A stretch of 64,000 bases of DNA from NCBI GenBank assembly GCA_963556145.1, contig OY744472.1:2294001-2358000 (forward strand), given 5' to 3'. Both the position numbers and the translations under genes were made by a program. The notes beneath the pieces were generated by a model. It was not told where the DNA came from, ran no database searches, and saw nothing but the letters and a program-made list of their open reading frames with translations. Origin of the DNA: Hygrocybe punicea (Eukaryota > Basidiomycota > Agaricomycetes > Agaricales > Hygrophoraceae). Below are positions 61,373 to 64,000 of this stretch, piece after piece; the stretch's first letter is position 1, and every line of letters begins with the position of its first letter.

Positions 61373-64000
61373 TAGTGTTGCCGAAGTTCAGTTCGGTCCG
61401 GTTCTAACCCCTTTTGGAAGAACCCTGAACTGGACTTACGGTCCGGTTCAGGCAATATCAGAACCGGAACCCGAACGGCATCAGACCGTTTGACCAGGTT
61501 CGGTTTCAGTTCAAACCCGGTTCCCGACGGTTCGGCACACAAATTTATTGAGCATTACAAACTACAGCGTTAGATAGCAGACACATCGCTAGCATTGACA
61601 TTCAAATCCATCTCCATTGTTGCAATTTCAGCAGCAGCCGAGATGGCACCCGATTTGTAGGCAGCCTTCAAGATCTGGACAGCCTGAAACACACGAGGCG
61701 ATAGTCGGTTATGGAAATCGGTTCCAATGTGGCGCATGCTTGAGAAGATGCGTTCTGATGCTACTGATGACCCCGGAACGGCTAGATAGTCGCGTGCCAT
61801 TCTAGCAAGGGTAGGAAACTGAACCTGATGATTCTGCCTTACGTCGTGAGCCACTGAACAACAATGGGTGGAATAACAAACCTGCCACCACTTGAGGATG
61901 TCTTTGCACCCCATGTCAAGTGGGCTGGCGAGGTATTCTTTTAATTCATGGCGTGGATCGGCACCAGCACGTTCAGCTCGGACGCGCTCCTGGACTGCAT
62001 GACGCATCCAGGCTGAGCTGTAACTCATATCACAACCATCCTCTGCATTAGCAGCCGGCGTGGCATCTTGATCTCTGGTGGTATTGGCATCAGGACGATA
62101 GTATCGGTCAAACTAAGGCAGTGATTCAGACAACTCGAACGACATAAATGTCAAGCACATACCACCTTATTTAGAATACCCAAGCCTTCCTCCAGATAGT
62201 CTTCATCCCAATGCACTTTGAAGTACTCCATCTTGATCCCAGGATCAAGGATTACGGAGATCATGTAGATGTCAGTGTCGTCCATGTTCTTGTACCACTT
62301 ACGAAGGTTCTCAAGGCCACACTTCAGACCATCTGCGACGGGCGCATATTTCCTGAGTTTCGACATGGCTTCCCACTTCTCCTGCATGAATTCAAGAGCT
62401 GGTAGAGCACGAAGGAGGGTTGGGCAAGTTGCAGCGGAGAAGGATTGGCAGGCCATAGCAGGCTCCTGTATGCAATTAATGAATACTAGATTGTTAGAAT
62501 TGACAACGCCATCACAAACCTTGAGACAGTCACGAATAAGCTTTAATAATTCCCATTCTTTGGCGTCCAATTTGAACATCCCATACGTCTTGTTTGCGGT
62601 GAGGGTGGGTATCTCAATCGAGCTGTCGGCGAGCAACGTGAACTTGGTACACGCCTAAATATTCATTAGCTAGATAGTGAGACATTAGACGAGCATAGAC
62701 TTACCGGCTGCACTTCAAGTAGTCTTGCAATGAGATCATAAAGAGATGCCCACCGAGTTCGGACCCATTTGAGAAGCTGCAATGGTTTAACATTTTCCTC
62801 GACACAAAGCTTGCGAAAGTACTTGCGCGCTTGCGGGGAAGCACGGACTTGATTTACAAACGCGAGTATTTTGCCAAGTAGGTCTTTGGGATCGAAGTCC
62901 GTATCGACGTCATCATCATCCATCGTTGCAAGTTCCGCCATCATTGCTGCTGTGTCAGGATCATCCAGCTCGCCCTCATCCTCAACATCTTCAATAGTTG
63001 TACGCCTTCTTCCTTGCCCTGCTGCCAACACGCGTTTGACAAGATGGATAGGCCTTGGCGAGATGGTTTCGATGAAGGCTCGTGTCGCGCAGTGCACAGA
63101 GTGCTCCATGCAGCGGCCCCGTCGCTCCTTTGGAATCCACGTCTTGCCTACTGGGTCGATACGCGCAGCTACTTGCCTGATGGCTTTGTCGCACACCGGG
63201 GCATTGTCAGCGACTCCCCAGCCAAGCTGATAAAATTTAGTAGGAAATATACTTTCCACAGATAACCCATACCTTTTCCGTGCTTAAGATCCCATACTCC
63301 TCGAATGTCTCAATAAGGATACGCCCAGTGTTCTCACCCGTATGCGATCCAACAATCTCTGTGAAGGCGAGGATATTTTCGTGAAGAATCCAATCACTGT
63401 CAATCCAATGCGCTGTCACAGTGAGATAAGGGTCTGATGCACGAGAAGTGCCGGCGTCGAAGGTGAAGGATATCAAACTGTCGTTATGCTTTAACTGTTC
63501 TCGAAGAAGACCCTGGACTTTCATCGACTTGGCAACAATTTCCTCAGTAATGGACGTGCGGTGAGGGATGTCACGATGGTCCATTGATGGACGCTGGTAG
63601 GTGAGAAGAGCGCGAAAAGCGTCTTTTTCGACAAGCTGGAAGGCCTACAAATTGAATGTTAACTAGCGGTTTTTGTGCTCACTGAAAGTGAGCTTACCTG
63701 GTCATCTGAGATAATGAGCTCGCAGATGTGGGCATGAAGACCCTCTCTAGACCATTTAGGAACAGTAGGGATTGGGACCACGAAGCTGTCCAGCGAACTT
63801 TGCACACTACCAGTTTCATTGCGATTTCTAACGGGCTCACACCGGTGGTGGGGCATAATCCCTTGTCGCTCACATAAAGTGCGGTAGTTTGTGTAATGCC
63901 GATGAGCCTCACGAGCGATGTGCATACGAAGAGTCGAGACGCTGCACGAAGCACTAAACAGGGACCTCTTGTCCGAAATGGTGGGGTCTTCCCTGCAGGC
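61373..64000 (-). mobile_element. Autonomous-looking hAT transposon (right part outside window)
   Basis: End repeat TAGTGTTGCCGAAGTTC at 61373, the first ~30 bp the same as the MITE at 13869. Subterminal CGGTTC repeats run to about 61540. Then an intact-looking transposase gene on the minus strand that runs off the window. The TSD cannot be checked from one side; the flanking 8 bp are GATGTGGG. Confidence 0.85.
61570..64000 (-). CDS. hAT transposase (5' end outside window)
   Basis: Exons on the minus strand: beyond 64000 to 63698, 63644-63273, 63226-62705, 62654-62520, 62465-62163, 62112-61882, 61824-61570. All six introns are phase 0 and about 50-60 bp, and I see no premature stop in over 700 residues. 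N-terminal part STLRMHIAREAHRHY follows a BED-type finger that is mostly off-window. Catalytic core: SFTFDAGTSRASDPYL (first Asp), CMEHSVHCATRAF, KWVRTRWASLYDL (conserved Trp). C-terminal dimerisation domain: DILKWWQ, FPTLARMARDYLAVPGSSV, SERIFSSMRHIG (catalytic Glu region). Known role: cut-and-paste transposition giving 8-bp TSDs, as seen at several MITEs here. Confidence 0.88.

Overview
The window is fungal nuclear DNA, most likely from an Agaricomycete basidiomycete. Genes carry many 45-75 bp introns, and the gene families (NACHT-WD40 NLR, Crinkler-type effector with a kinase tip, fungal SUT-like transporter, AAA-ATPase-like/PD-(D/E)XK protein) and transposon set (Helitron, hAT, PIF/Harbinger, Ty1/copia, Ty3/gypsy, LINE, short LTR elements) are typical of that group. 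I cannot name a species. No rRNA, tRNA, CRISPR or bacterial features were seen.

Layout. 0-10 kb is host gene space: the 3' end of a sucrose-transporter gene, a Crinkler-type gene (Ubl header, PD-(D/E)XK-like segment, protein kinase), and convergent to it a large NACHT-WD40 NLR with about 20 nearly identical WD40 repeats. 10.5-16 kb is a decayed PIF/Harbinger transposon whose transposase and Myb/SANT-like genes are each split by a younger insertion with a clean target-site duplication (TSD). 16.7-17.9 kb is a three-level stack of MITEs. 18.3-25.2 kb is a Helitron with both termini visible. Its Rep/Pif1 gene is dead, and its second gene is an OB-fold-like ORF carrying a solo LTR. 25.7-27.8 kb holds a secreted zincin metallopeptidase gene with a Lys/Ala-rich tail. 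28.6-33.1 kb is an AAA-ATPase-like gene with one intron swollen to 2 kb by three nested elements. 34.1-40.5 kb is a Ty1/copia relic split in gag by a 2.56-kb LTR element with its own cargo gene. 41.8-43.6 kb is a retroelement gag/RT-leader relic. 44.6-47.0 kb is a nested pair of inverted-repeat elements.

47.3-57.1 kb is a complete, young Ty3/gypsy element: 794-bp LTRs differing at 4 sites, intact gag-protease and pol, a possible -1 frameshift site, and an antisense three-exon gene with a coiled coil and a Zn2Cys6-like cysteine array. A solo LTR of the same family lies at 30.1-30.8 kb and a divergent relative at 58.9-59.8 kb. 60.2-61.2 kb is a LINE fragment, and 61.4 kb to the window end is a hAT element with an apparently intact transposase.

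Two themes join the parts. First, many insertions can be dated against each other because TSDs and reading frames are restored when the inserts are removed. Second, decay is dominated by CpG transitions: 7 of 8 LTR-LTR differences are at CpG sites, and many premature stops look like CGA to TGA. This suggests methylated, deaminating transposon DNA beside an intact effector-like gene and an intact NLR.
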